In this document: positions 1-6,633 of the stretch, piece by piece
Position numbering within the stretch: position 1 is the first letter of the stretch
How the letters are laid out: each line of letters opens with the position of its first letter
Source: Bacteroides sp.
Lineage (GTDB): Bacteria; Bacteroidota; Bacteroidia; Bacteroidales; Bacteroidaceae
Assembly (NCBI GenBank): GCA_030151635.1
Contig: JASLDF010000118.1
Location: 1 to 7,911, forward strand
Direction of reading: 5' to 3'
Length of the DNA stretch: 7,911 bases
Program-made: the position numbers and the translations under genes
The notes under the pieces: model-generated
Told to the model about the DNA's origin: nothing
Seen by the model: the letters and a program-made list of their open reading frames with translations, nothing else
Database searches by the model: none

Positions 1-633
1 TGATTTTTATAATTCTGTCTTGTTCAAGCATTTAAAAAGTTTATTAATTTATATAATTAGTTTCTTTGCCAATGCCTTGTAAAATTAGACTTTTCCCATC
101 AACCTATAAAGTTTACGGTGTTGCTTAATTCAACGATACAAGGGCTTTTCGTGTGGCATTTTTCCACACTTGCACAGAACAAAGTACCATGCAAAACTAG
201 AATGTAAATTTAGTCAATTTTCTACACTTATTTAAGTTTTACGGGACATATATTTGGCACTTTTGAAAGATAGATGCCGTTTTTGCCCATTTTCTTGCGT
301 TTTTAGCGACTTTAGATTTTTAGAGATACAAAACAACCCCTAAAATGAACCTCATTCTCATTAAAACTCCAAATAACACGCTTTATTTTCGATTTCTGCG
401 ATTTCATAAGGCATTCTCGTCAATAAACAGAAAATATAACAGCAATTATTCAAGCCGACAGAATCCTTTGTAGCCCACTATACCTCTATATACGCTAAAA
501 CGAGTACTCGAACTTCAAATTAAATTCGCAAACGATTAAGATACAGGGTTTTCTATAATTTACTTCTAAAAACGTTTATCTTAGGAGCATTTAATAAAAA
601 TCAATTACTTCACTTACTTAATAGTTACACAGC
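1..633. other. Gene-free leading region
   Basis: No convincing coding region is visible on either strand; stop codons are frequent in all frames. The only local structure I can point to is a short perfect hairpin, GTGTGG/CCACAC (151-156 with 164-169) around a 7-base AT-rich loop. It has no T-run, so it is not a standard terminator. The last 100 bases must carry the promoter of the phosphatase gene that starts at 634, but they contain no exact TAnnTTTG element, so I do not place one. Confidence 0.6.
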
Positions 634-1179
634 ATGAAGATACGTTTCCTTTTAATCGTTGTTTTACTCTCTGTTTTTCAACTTCAAACCCAAGCACAGA
701 AGAGTGAGATTAACATTACACCCACACTAGAGAACCTATACAAAGTAGACGATGGTATTTATCGTAGCAACCAGCCTACCGCCCTTCAGTTTAAATCGCT
801 CGAAATGAATGGCATTAAAGAGGTGTTAAACCTTCGTCGCTTTCATTCCGATACAGACGATGCCAAAAACACAAATTTAACCTTGCACCACATTAAAGTA
901 AGGGCAAGCCAAGTTAATGACAATCACTTGCTCGAAGCCATGCGTATTATTCGCGACCGTAAGGGCGATATTCTGGTTCATTGCCACCACGGCTCTGATC
1001 GGACGGGAGTGGTCATAGCTACCTACCGAATTATTTTTCAAGACTGGAGTAAAGAAGATGCCATTGCCGAGATGAAGAAAGAAGAGTTTGGGTTTCACAG
1101 CATCTTTTCAAACCTCCCTAAACTAATTCAAAACTTAGATATCGAGAACTTTAAAAAAGAGTTAGGCCTACCTAATTAA
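634..1179 (+). CDS. Exported dual-specificity/tyrosine phosphatase-like protein
   Basis: A 181-residue protein that probably hydrolyses a phosphoester outside the cytoplasm; its substrate is unknown. Residues 1-22 are a signal peptide: two basic residues, a hydrophobic core (FLLIVVLLSVF), then a small-residue cleavage region ending TQAQ. The segment GIYRSNQPTALQF (41-53) followed by NGIKEVLNLR is typical of the Siw14/DSP-like branch of cysteine phosphatases. The catalytic P-loop HCHHGSDRTG (116-125) has the nucleophile Cys117 and phosphate-binding Arg123, fitting HCxxGxxR. Asp96 in QVNDNHL is the likely general acid, by position. The length suits a single phosphatase domain with no extra module. 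There is no lipobox, so a soluble periplasmic protein is expected. It is the only confident plus-strand gene here and runs convergently to the channel gene beyond the repeat array, so it is probably monocistronic. Family call is firm; substrate and pathway are open. Confidence 0.88.
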   Translation: MKIRFLLIVVLLSVFQLQTQAQKSEINITPTLENLYKVDDGIYRSNQPTALQFKSLEMNGIKEVLNLRRFHSDTDDAKNTNLTLHHIKVRASQVNDNHLLEAMRIIRDRKGDILVHCHHGSDRTGVVIATYRIIFQDWSKEDAIAEMKKEEFGFHSIFSNLPKLIQNLDIENFKKELGLPN

Positions 1180-1196
1180 AACTCCATAACAAGGTC

Positions 1197-1260
1197 GAGT
1201 TGTCTTTGAAAGAGAACAGCGTCTTCTTTGAAAGACAACTCATGCTTCTTTCAAAGACAA
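1197..1260 (+). repeat. Three-arm inverted repeat downstream of the phosphatase gene
   Basis: Three related arms lie within 64 bases. The left arm (1197-1213) begins GAGTTGTCTTT and ends AAAGA. It is complementary to the middle arm (1225-1241) at 16 of 17 positions. Its inner 14 bases (1200-1213) are perfectly complementary to the right arm (1247-1260, TCTTTCAAAGACAA). Middle and right arms are near-identical direct copies, so the left arm can pair with either but not both. The repeat starts 17 bases after the phosphatase stop codon, where a 3' end structure would sit. No T-run follows either hairpin, so classical intrinsic termination is not supported. A protein-binding site or an RNA-stability element is possible. 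Confidence 0.7.
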
Positions 1261-2186
1261 AACACCCCTCTCTACAAGAGTCATTTCAGGGGATAAAGTA
1301 ATTGGCCGAAATATCTCTATCCTTGCAACAGCATTGAACAAAAAGCCCCTTCTTGGTCAATCCAAAAAGAGGCTTTCTAAATATCATAGTGCCACCGCAA
1401 TTCCAAATATCTACTACTTTCTACTGATGAGTGCAACAGTCCAAAATCAGAAGAAAGTGCAGTTATTTGAACGTAGAACTGTTATTAAAAGTTTTCTGTG
1501 GTATCCGACAAGACTTCGAAGACTTGGAGGTTGAACATATCCTAAAACTACAAAAAGCCCCTTCTTGGTCAATCCAAAAAGAGGCTTTCAAAATATCATA
1601 GTGCCACTGCAATTCCAAATATCTACTACTTTCTACTGATGAGTGCGACAGACCAGAATCAGAAGAAAGTGCAGTTATTTGAACGTAGAACTGTTATTAA
1701 AAGTTTTCTGTGGTATCCGACAATACTTCGAAGACTTTGAGATTGAACATATCCTTAAACTACAAAAAGCCCCTTCTTGGTCAATCCCAAAAGAGGCTTT
1801 CTAAATATCATAGTGCCACTGCAATTCCAAATACTCACTGCTTTCTACTGATGAGTGCGACAGACCAAAATCAGAAGAAAGAGCAGTTATTTGAACGTAG
1901 AACTGCTATTAAAAGTTTTCCGTGGTATCCGACAATACTTCGAAGACTTTGAGGTTGAACATATCCTAAAACTACAAAAGCCCCTTCTTGGTCAACCCAA
2001 AAAGAGGCTTTCTAAATATCATAGTGCCACTGCAATTCCAAATATCTACTACTTTCTACTGATGAGTGCGACAGACCAAAATCAGAAGAAAGTGCAGTTA
2101 TTTGAACGTAGAACTGATATTAAAAGTTTTCCGTGGTATCCAACAAGACTTCGAAGACTTTGAGATTGAACATATCCTAAAACTAC

Positions 2187-2223
2187 AAAAAGCCCCTTCT
2201 TGGTCAATCCAAGAAGAGGCTTT
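2187..2223 (-). terminator. Intrinsic terminator of the mechanosensitive channel gene
   Basis: In minus-strand orientation a 15-bp stem with a single G-U wobble (plus-strand arms 2189-2203 and 2209-2223, 5-base loop) is followed by a run of T. It lies about 110 bases after the channel stop codon. Equivalent hairpins recur at the start of the four other repeat units, so a transcript reading through this one meets more copies in series. This gene-proximal copy pairs best. Confidence 0.82.
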
Positions 2224-2262
2224 CTAAATATCATAGTGCCACTGCAATTCCAAATATCTACT

Positions 2263-2305
2263 ACTTTCTACTGATGAGTGCGACAGACCAAAATCAGAAG
2301 AAAGT
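2263..2305 (-). repeat. Stem-loop conserved in every unit of the array
   Basis: Arms ACTTTCTACTGA (2263-2274) and TCAGAAGAAAGT (2294-2305) are complementary at 11 of 12 positions around a 19-base loop. The same structure occurs at 1416-1458, 1628-1670, 1840-1882 and 2051-2093; in the 1840 copy the outermost pair is lost. It sits between the channel stop codon and the terminator, in the 3' untranslated part of the minus-strand transcript. A short second hairpin, CAGTT/AACTG in most units, lies between it and the stop codon. Its role is unknown. Confidence 0.6.
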
Positions 2306-2331
2306 GTAGTTATTTGAACGTAGAGCTGATA

Positions 2332-3600
2332 TTAAAAGTTTTCTGTGGTATCCGACAAGACTTCGAAGACTTTGAGATTGAACATTGGAACCATACCGAT
2401 AAGGTGATTCATTATCTCCGTAGAAATAGCTTCATATTCTCCCCAAACAATGGTATCTGTAAAGAAGTACAGCTCAACCGGAATCCCTTTTTCCGATGGT
2501 GCCAACTGGCGAACAAGTAGAGTTAAATCTTGTGCCACATTTTTATGTGTTTTAAGGTAGTGGAAGGCATACGCCATAAACAAGTCGTTGTTTGTTACCG
2601 GAACAGCGTTGCGAATAAGCACCTTTTCAAGCCCTTTGTTCTGCTCTTCTTTCTCGGTAATTACCTTATTTAGATAGTCGATGGTACGGTATTTTTCAAG
2701 TTCTTCTTCCTTCATAAAACGAATAGAACCTTGTTTAATAAAGATACTTTTCTTCGTTCTTCGCCCACCCGATTCTTGCATTCCTCGCCAGTTTTGGAAC
2801 GAATCCGAAATCAATGCATAGGTAGGAATGGTCGTAATGGTTTTATCGAAGTTTTGAACCTTCACGGTGTTTAAGGTAACCTCCAACACCTCTCCATCAG
2901 CATTGTATTTGCTCATGGTAATCCAATCGCCCAACTCGACCATATTGTTGGCAGTCATTTGAATGCTACCTACAAATCCTTTAATGGAGTCTTGAAACAC
3001 CAACATCGTAACTGCCGATGCTGCACCTAACGTTGTTAAAACAGCCAATGCCGATTTGTCGGTAATGATGGTAAAAATAATTACCAGCCCCATTCCATAC
3101 AGAATAATAGAAATGACTTGAATGTAACTGTGCATGGGTTTACTAGCGAATGCAGGTTTCTCTTGCAAGACGTTGAAGAACGACTTAACCAATGCCACAA
3201 TAGACCAAATAACCAACAGCACCAAATAGATGTCGGCACATTTATCCATCGGATTAATCATGCCATGGTAATCGTTAAAAACAATTGGAATGGTTGTTTT
3301 GACCAATGTATATGGAGCCAGAAGTGCTACATAGAGTGGGAATTTATTCTTTATCAAGTATTCCAACAATGGAATATTTGTCATTTTACTGGCTTTACGA
3401 ATAAAGAAGCGAATAATAGAACGTGCCAAATAGAGCACAATAGAAACAAGAAGAATTAAACAAGTCAGAAGTATGACTAGTTTCGTGATCGAGATGTATT
3501 CTTCTGAAATGTTCCAAGAGTTTAAAATCGAATTTAACCAAATCGAAAGCTTACCTGCGTATACTTCGGTATTGGAAATAGGTTGTTCTGGAGCAATCAT
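2332..3600 (-). CDS. ybdG: MscS-family mechanosensitive ion channel, YbdG type
   Basis: A 422-residue inner-membrane protein, expected to open under membrane tension and release solutes during hypo-osmotic shock. About five hydrophobic segments are visible: roughly 39-62, 85-105, 122-143, 158-178 and a pore-lining helix around 184-202. The helix is rich in Gly/Ala (LGAASAVTMLVFQD) and leads into the MscS signature DSIKGFVGSIQMTANNMVEL and GDWI (about 204-226). The beta domain follows, with TLNTVKVQNFDKTITTIPTYAL (243-264). The loop GRRTKKSIFI and the C-terminal region match the YbdG/miniconductance subgroup better than the shorter MscS type, and E. coli YbdG has a similar length (about 415). 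The start is the only plausible Met before the first hydrophobic segment. The last 17 codons, from Met406, lie inside the terminal repeat unit, and copies of that end are found four more times downstream. No partner gene shares the operon. Confidence 0.9.
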   Translation of the reverse strand: MIAPEQPISNTEVYAGKLSIWLNSILNSWNISEEYISITKLVILLTCLILLVSIVLYLARSIIRFFIRKASKMTNIPLLEYLIKNKFPLYVALLAPYTLVKTTIPIVFNDYHGMINPMDKCADIYLVLLVIWSIVALVKSFFNVLQEKPAFASKPMHSYIQVISIILYGMGLVIIFTIITDKSALAVLTTLGAASAVTMLVFQDSIKGFVGSIQMTANNMVELGDWITMSKYNADGEVLEVTLNTVKVQNFDKTITTIPTYALISDSFQNWRGMQESGGRRTKKSIFIKQGSIRFMKEEELEKYRTIDYLNKVITEKEEQNKGLEKVLIRNAVPVTNNDLFMAYAFHYLKTHKNVAQDLTLLVRQLAPSEKGIPVELYFFTDTIVWGEYEAISTEIMNHLIGMVPMFNLKVFEVLSDTTENF

Positions 3601-4550
3601 AATTTTTCTAATGAGTTTAAGTAAATAATAGGTTCGTATTCCTTGCTTAAACAGCCCCCTAAAGGCACCATTTGTTTCGCGGGAAAAAGCTTTGGTTTTA
3701 CCCGTAAATATAACTATCTGAATACAAGGATATTAATCTAATATACTGCTTTAATGCCGTGATACCAAATCTATTTTTAGTGTACCAGCATAATAGATTC
3801 ACCAGAACACCACTTAATCAACTTATTTTCAGGTAATTAAAACACAATTAGCGATTATCGAATTATACAGACTAGTTTATAATGGATTGAAGCAGATTAC
3901 CAACCACTACATATCTTATATAGACAACAAGTTATATGTGCGATTGAATTTTTGAAATAGTAGCAAAGATTTAAAAGGAAATTTAAAATCAATAGAGCCT
4001 TGTCAAACTATATGACAGATTTGCTTTACTAAGCAAGAAAACAAAGAGAAGATTCAACTGGTCTGACCGAAGATGATCGGTTTCTATATGTATTGTCCAC
4101 TCCTAAAACCCAGCATAATTAGAGTTTACTAAACTACGAATTAGTTACCCATAGTTAGGATATGTAACTCGGTAACATTTGTCAGTTTAACAAGCAATAG
4201 CCAGTTGTTTCAGCAGAAAATAAACGAGGGAAGATTATTAATTTATTAAGCGAAGAAAACAAGATTGAGTAAGAGCTTTATCTTGATTAATACTATGAGG
4301 TTGGATTCATAATGCACGTAAAATAGTGCTATTGAAATTGAAGTAAGTAGTAACAAAAAAGCATAACAGGTGTTACGCTCAATTCATTCAACATGGTATT
4401 GTACTATTTACAAATGCACATCACCCACTCGAAATTAGACACCGTTAATTAGAGGAGCAAACTACACACCATTATTTATCTGCAAATGACATAGTCGTTA
4501 TCACACTATATTGAATCGGAATTACATCTTTTGAATATACCTATGCGATT
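3601..4550. other. Gene-free region upstream of the channel gene
   Basis: About 950 bases with stop codons in all six frames and no open frame I can support. The right part up to about 3740 must contain the channel's promoter, but no exact TAnnTTTG element is present. Two inverted repeats with GTAAC cores occur. One is GTTACC/GGTAAC (4144-4149 with 4171-4176), with a nested AGTTA/TAACT pair. The other is GTAACA/TGTTAC (4350-4355 with 4371-4376). I recognise no RNA gene. It could be a decayed locus, but nothing recognisable remains. Confidence 0.6.
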
Positions 4551-4591
4551 AAAAAAAGGTTCTACAACTAAACCAGTTGTAGAACCTTTTT
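4551..4591 (-). terminator. Long perfect hairpin terminator after the DUF3995 gene
   Basis: Arms 4553-4569 and 4575-4591 form a perfect 17-bp stem around the 5-base loop AAACC. The arms end in A/T, so T-runs flank the hairpin in both orientations: seven on the minus strand, five on the plus. It begins 25 bases past the stop codon of the minus-strand gene ending at 4616. No plus-strand gene feeds it from the other side, so minus-strand termination is its obvious job, though it could act in both directions. Confidence 0.9.
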
Positions 4592-4615
4592 ATATTGTGC
4601 TGTCGCACCATCAGC

Positions 4616-5011
4616 CTAAATAAAGAAGCTTAAAACACCTACTAGAATGCAAAGTGGCGTAAAGAAATAGGTGTCGTGATGGGCAAACTCCGATTTGATT
4701 TTCTTTTTAAAGATTCCCACGTAATTAAAATCGCCAATGGCACGTAGGAAAAAAACAATAGCTACTGCATACGTTCCATAGGCATCTACAAGATGGGGCA
4801 AAGGAAAATTTACATACTTGGCGAAAGAGAATAGTGCCAAAATAATAAAGGCCATTGCCATTAAATAACAAGCTAATGGCGTAGGGCTAAAGATTGGACG
4901 GAAATCGTCGTCTTCAGGAATAACCTTACGTGTACCTCTGCTTTCAATTCCCCAAAGAATATGAAATCCTGCTACTATGAGCGAAATGATGATGAGTATG
5001 ATGTTAGGCAT
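4616..5011 (-). CDS. DUF3995 family small integral membrane protein
   Basis: 131 residues and almost wholly membrane-embedded, with four hydrophobic stretches at about 2-20, 46-65, 78-90 and 113-130. The second half carries the features I associate with DUF3995: FFLRAIGDFNYVGIFKK (87-103), then FAHHDTYFFTPLCILVG, i.e. an Asp followed by a T/SPLCL-type segment entering the last helix. The N-terminal FHILWGIESRGTRKVIPE also fits, since members often have an H-W pair in helix 1. The biochemical function of this family is not known. The start at 5009-5011 (ATG) gives a helix immediately, as usual in the family. The gene follows the 58-residue membrane protein by 87 bases with no terminator between, so the two are probably co-transcribed, and it is closed by the hairpin at 4551-4591. 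Confidence 0.78.
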   Translation of the reverse strand: MPNIILIIISLIVAGFHILWGIESRGTRKVIPEDDDFRPIFSPTPLACYLMAMAFIILALFSFAKYVNFPLPHLVDAYGTYAVAIVFFLRAIGDFNYVGIFKKKIKSEFAHHDTYFFTPLCILVGVLSFFI

Positions 5012-5098
5012 ATCGTTTCAATATTAGTGTATTGCTATGTAACAGCCTAGTAATTCAATTTGTTGTGATAAAGCTCTGAAAAGTTAAAATTCAGTGCA

Positions 5099-5275
5099 TT
5101 ATTTATTTCTCCTCACTTGTGAGAGTACCAAAAGCATAAAACAAACAACTCCAGCATAGCCAATAGACAACATTTTTAATTGACTAGGGTGTACTTTATC
5201 GAAATAAAAAGCAGCAATAGCTCCTAAATATACGAGCGTAAATAGTGCTAAAATAATGTATAATAAAATTTTCAT
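5099..5275 (-). CDS. Small two-helix membrane protein, 58 residues
   Basis: An ATG frame of 58 codons running from the CAT at 5273-5275 to the TAA read at 5099-5101. The product starts MKILLYIILALFTLVYLGAI, a strong transmembrane helix (about 2-23). A short polar turn follows (YFDKVHPSQLK), then a second helix (about 35-52, MLSIGYAGVVCFMLLVLS), and it ends in the basic tail QVRRNK. The basic C-terminus suggests both ends face the cytoplasm. Support for a real gene is circumstantial: coherent helix-turn-helix topology, a -7-like element 19 bases upstream of the ATG, an upstream terminator separating it from the TlpA-like gene, and a same-strand membrane gene 87 bases downstream. I do not recognise a family. 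It is short enough to be missed by automatic annotation. Confidence 0.68.
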   Translation of the reverse strand: MKILLYIILALFTLVYLGAIAAFYFDKVHPSQLKMLSIGYAGVVCFMLLVLSQVRRNK

Positions 5276-5286
5276 GGTTTAGTGTA

Positions 5287-5298
5287 TTTGTATACAAA
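5287..5298. promoter_or_regulatory. Perfect 12-bp palindrome overlapping the promoter-like element
   Basis: TTTGTATACAAA is a perfect palindrome. Its right half overlaps the TAnnTTTG match at 5295-5302, and it lies 11 bases upstream of the ATG of the 58-residue gene. Such placement would suit an operator over the transcription start. A 12-bp palindrome in AT-rich DNA can also arise by chance. Confidence 0.3.
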
Positions 5299-5302
5299 CT
5301 TA
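5295..5302 (-). promoter_or_regulatory. Candidate -7 element for the small membrane protein unit
   Basis: On the minus strand the sequence reads TAAGTTTG, an exact match to the Bacteroidota -7 consensus TAnnTTTG. It sits 19 bases before the ATG at 5275, implying a leader of about a dozen bases. No TTG lies at the usual -33 spacing; the nearest clear one is 33 bases upstream. The call therefore rests on one box and its position between a terminator and a gene. Confidence 0.4.
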
Positions 5303-5350
5303 CAAAATCTAATGAGTTAGCCCAGTATTTTACTCCAAATTATGCGGAAC

Positions 5351-5385
5351 AAAAAAGAGGGTAAATGCCAAACATCTACCCTCTT
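5351..5385 (-). terminator. Intrinsic terminator of the downstream TlpA-like gene
   Basis: Arms 5355-5367 and 5373-5385 form a 13-bp stem with one G-U wobble and a CCAAA loop on the plus strand. In minus orientation it is followed by six T. It begins 23 bases after the stop codon of the gene ending at 5409 and separates that gene from the small membrane protein unit. Confidence 0.9.
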
Positions 5386-5408
5386 CTTGTATTATGTGTA
5401 TGAGTCTG

Positions 5409-6497
5409 TTATTTACCCAACGCTTCTTTTACTGCCGCTTCAATATTCGCACCACGAAGACCTTTCTTCACGATCGTTCCATCGGGAGCAAAAAGCATGA
5501 TTTGTGGAATACTTGTTATTCCGTAGGCATTGGTTGCTTCGTTACCTGTATTTAAAATTTGTCTCCAAGGCATTGCTTCTTTAGCAATCGCATCTTTAGA
5601 ATCGGTCAATTTATCCCATACGGCAACACCTAGTACTTCAAAGTTTTCACCGTTATAAGCTTCATGAACCGCCTTTAAATTAGGCACCTCGCGCATACAT
5701 GGCCCGCACCAGCTTGCCCAAAAATCAACTAAAACATATTTTCCTTGCCCTACAAAATCGGATAGTTTCAGGATTGAACCATCTTCTTGTGTTGCTGCAA
5801 AGTCGGCTATTGTATCGCTCAATTCAACACCCTCGGTCGTGTTTATCAACGACAATTCATCAACAACATATTGATTCTTTGCTAGATCTGGTCCAGCGGC
5901 ATGCAATAGTTTTGCATATTCAACATCGTCAATAACACCTTTAGATGAGAATATAATAAACAAACCAACTAAGTTATTTTCGTTTCCTTTAAAAGCATCT
6001 GTAAGAATTTGACCACCTTTAGTCATTGCATTCTCGTACTCGGTTGTCCATTGCGCTTCTTTCTCTTCCAACGTTAATTCCTCGTTGTTTTTAAGGTTGG
6101 CTCCAACCACATTTAAATAGTCAGTTATACCTGCTAGTTCTTCGCTAAGTTTTGCTAATACTTCATTGTTAGGAGTGCCAGTAACACTTCCTTTTTCTAG
6201 ATTAAGCGTTAAATTGCCCTCTTCTAGGATAAAGGAAATAATTTTAGCCGGAGATATAGAATATAGAGCTAGTTTTGGTTCGGTAATCGAGTTTTCAAAA
6301 TGGAATTTACCATCCACAACTTTGGCACTATCCACAGCTTCTAGCGACATAAAGTCTAATAAATATACTTTTTCAATACCTTCTTCCATCTCTTCGGGAA
6401 GTACTTCGCCAGAGAATGTATAGGTTAATTTATTCGAGCATGATGCCAAAGCAATCAGCATCAACACGCAAGAAAATAGTGTGATTGTTTTCTTCAT
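5409..6497 (-). CDS. DUF4369-TlpA-like thiol-disulfide oxidoreductase lipoprotein (copy 1)
   Basis: 362 residues. The signal peptide ends in the lipobox LASC with lipid-attachment Cys20, so the mature protein is a membrane-anchored lipoprotein facing the periplasm or the outside. Residues about 25-120 form a beta-rich DUF4369-like domain (VYLLDFMSLEAVDS, then ILEEGNLTLNL and GTPNNE). A helical linker spans about 120-225. From about 230 there is a TlpA/ResA thioredoxin fold with GKYVLVDFWASWCGPC, redox pair Cys264/Cys267 and cis-proline Pro331 in GITSIPQ. This architecture is common in Bacteroidota; members reduce or oxidise envelope thiols, but the partner cannot be read from sequence. The gene is a tandem paralogue of its neighbour at 6696-7781, closely similar throughout and nearly identical around the active site. 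A 198-bp gap containing a strong terminator separates them, so it likely has its own promoter. No cytochrome-maturation gene is in view. Confidence 0.92.
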   Translation of the reverse strand: MKKTITLFSCVLMLIALASCSNKLTYTFSGEVLPEEMEEGIEKVYLLDFMSLEAVDSAKVVDGKFHFENSITEPKLALYSISPAKIISFILEEGNLTLNLEKGSVTGTPNNEVLAKLSEELAGITDYLNVVGANLKNNEELTLEEKEAQWTTEYENAMTKGGQILTDAFKGNENNLVGLFIIFSSKGVIDDVEYAKLLHAAGPDLAKNQYVVDELSLINTTEGVELSDTIADFAATQEDGSILKLSDFVGQGKYVLVDFWASWCGPCMREVPNLKAVHEAYNGENFEVLGVAVWDKLTDSKDAIAKEAMPWRQILNTGNEATNAYGITSIPQIMLFAPDGTIVKKGLRGANIEAAVKEALGK

Positions 6498-6584
6498 GAT
6501 AATAATGGTTATTTAATAATAATAGTCGAAGATAGGAATTCAATAGGTAAGTACGTCGAATCTTGCCAACTTATTTTGTTTATA

Positions 6585-6609
6585 GGTTATTTGTTCTTAC
6601 AAATAAACC
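6585..6609. repeat. Short inverted repeat upstream of TlpA-like copy 1
   Basis: GGTTATTTGT (6585-6594) and ACAAATAAACC (6599-6609) are complementary apart from one extra base, around a TCTT centre; the inner 8 bp are perfect. It lies about 90-110 bases upstream of the ATG at 6497, between that gene and the previous terminator. An operator or leader hairpin is possible; chance is not excluded in AT-rich DNA. Confidence 0.4.
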
Positions 6610-6633
6610 ATTCGAGAGAAGAGTGGTTTGCAC

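Larger units (their letters stand above)
1340..2385. repeat. Tandem array of five ~212-bp units carrying the channel gene's 3' end
   Basis: Five head-to-tail units begin with A-run plus GCCCCTTCTTGG at 1340, 1552, 1764, 1976 and 2187. Spacings are 212, 212, 212 and 211; the fifth unit stops after 199 bases at 2385. Units differ at only a few scattered bases. Read on the minus strand, each unit holds the last 17 codons and stop of the mechanosensitive channel gene, a stem-loop, then a terminator hairpin. The codon copies lie at 1485-1538, 1697-1750, 1909-1962, 2120-2173 and, in the real gene, 2332-2385. Copies 2 and 3 encode the same 17 residues as the gene; copy 1 has K to Q and copy 4 has S to L. 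Repeats 1-4 are joined to the next by a 13-base spacer, ATCCTAAAACTAC. I see no transposase and no terminal inverted repeats, so tandem duplication of a gene end is the simplest origin. The open plus-strand frames across it are by-products of the repetition. Confidence 0.93.

Noticed and set aside
345..473. 42-codon plus-strand frame starting MNLILIKTPNN
   Set aside because: It is short, has no recognisable domain or helix pattern and no promoter-like element, and lies in a region full of stop codons; chance is the simpler explanation.
877..1098. Minus-strand frame inside the phosphatase gene, with similar frames opposite the channel gene and the two TlpA-like genes
   Set aside because: Each lies antisense within a gene with clear domain content, and their translations show no signal peptide, motif or coherent topology.
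2269..2305. CTGATGA followed by GAAA within the repeat, resembling a hammerhead ribozyme core
   Set aside because: The bases after CTGATGA do not pair with those before GAAA to make stem II, and no stem I partner for CTTTCTA exists at the required place. The motif is instead part of a simple stem-loop.
1340..2385. CRISPR-like or integron cassette array
   Set aside because: Whole 212-bp units are near-identical with no variable spacers, there is no integrase or cas gene, and the unit content is explained by the neighbouring gene's 3' end.
1334..2520. A series of overlapping plus-strand open frames, 66-102 codons, encoding KPLLGQ..KRLSKYHSATAIPN-type peptides
   Set aside because: They are the same 212-bp repeat read in shifting frames. 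The unit is not a multiple of three, starts fall inside units, and the opposite strand of its end is genuine channel-gene coding sequence.
3625..3650. GGTTCGTATTCC, resembling a tRNA T-loop
   Set aside because: The flanking bases do not form a T-stem, and no acceptor or anticodon arms are found at the right distances.
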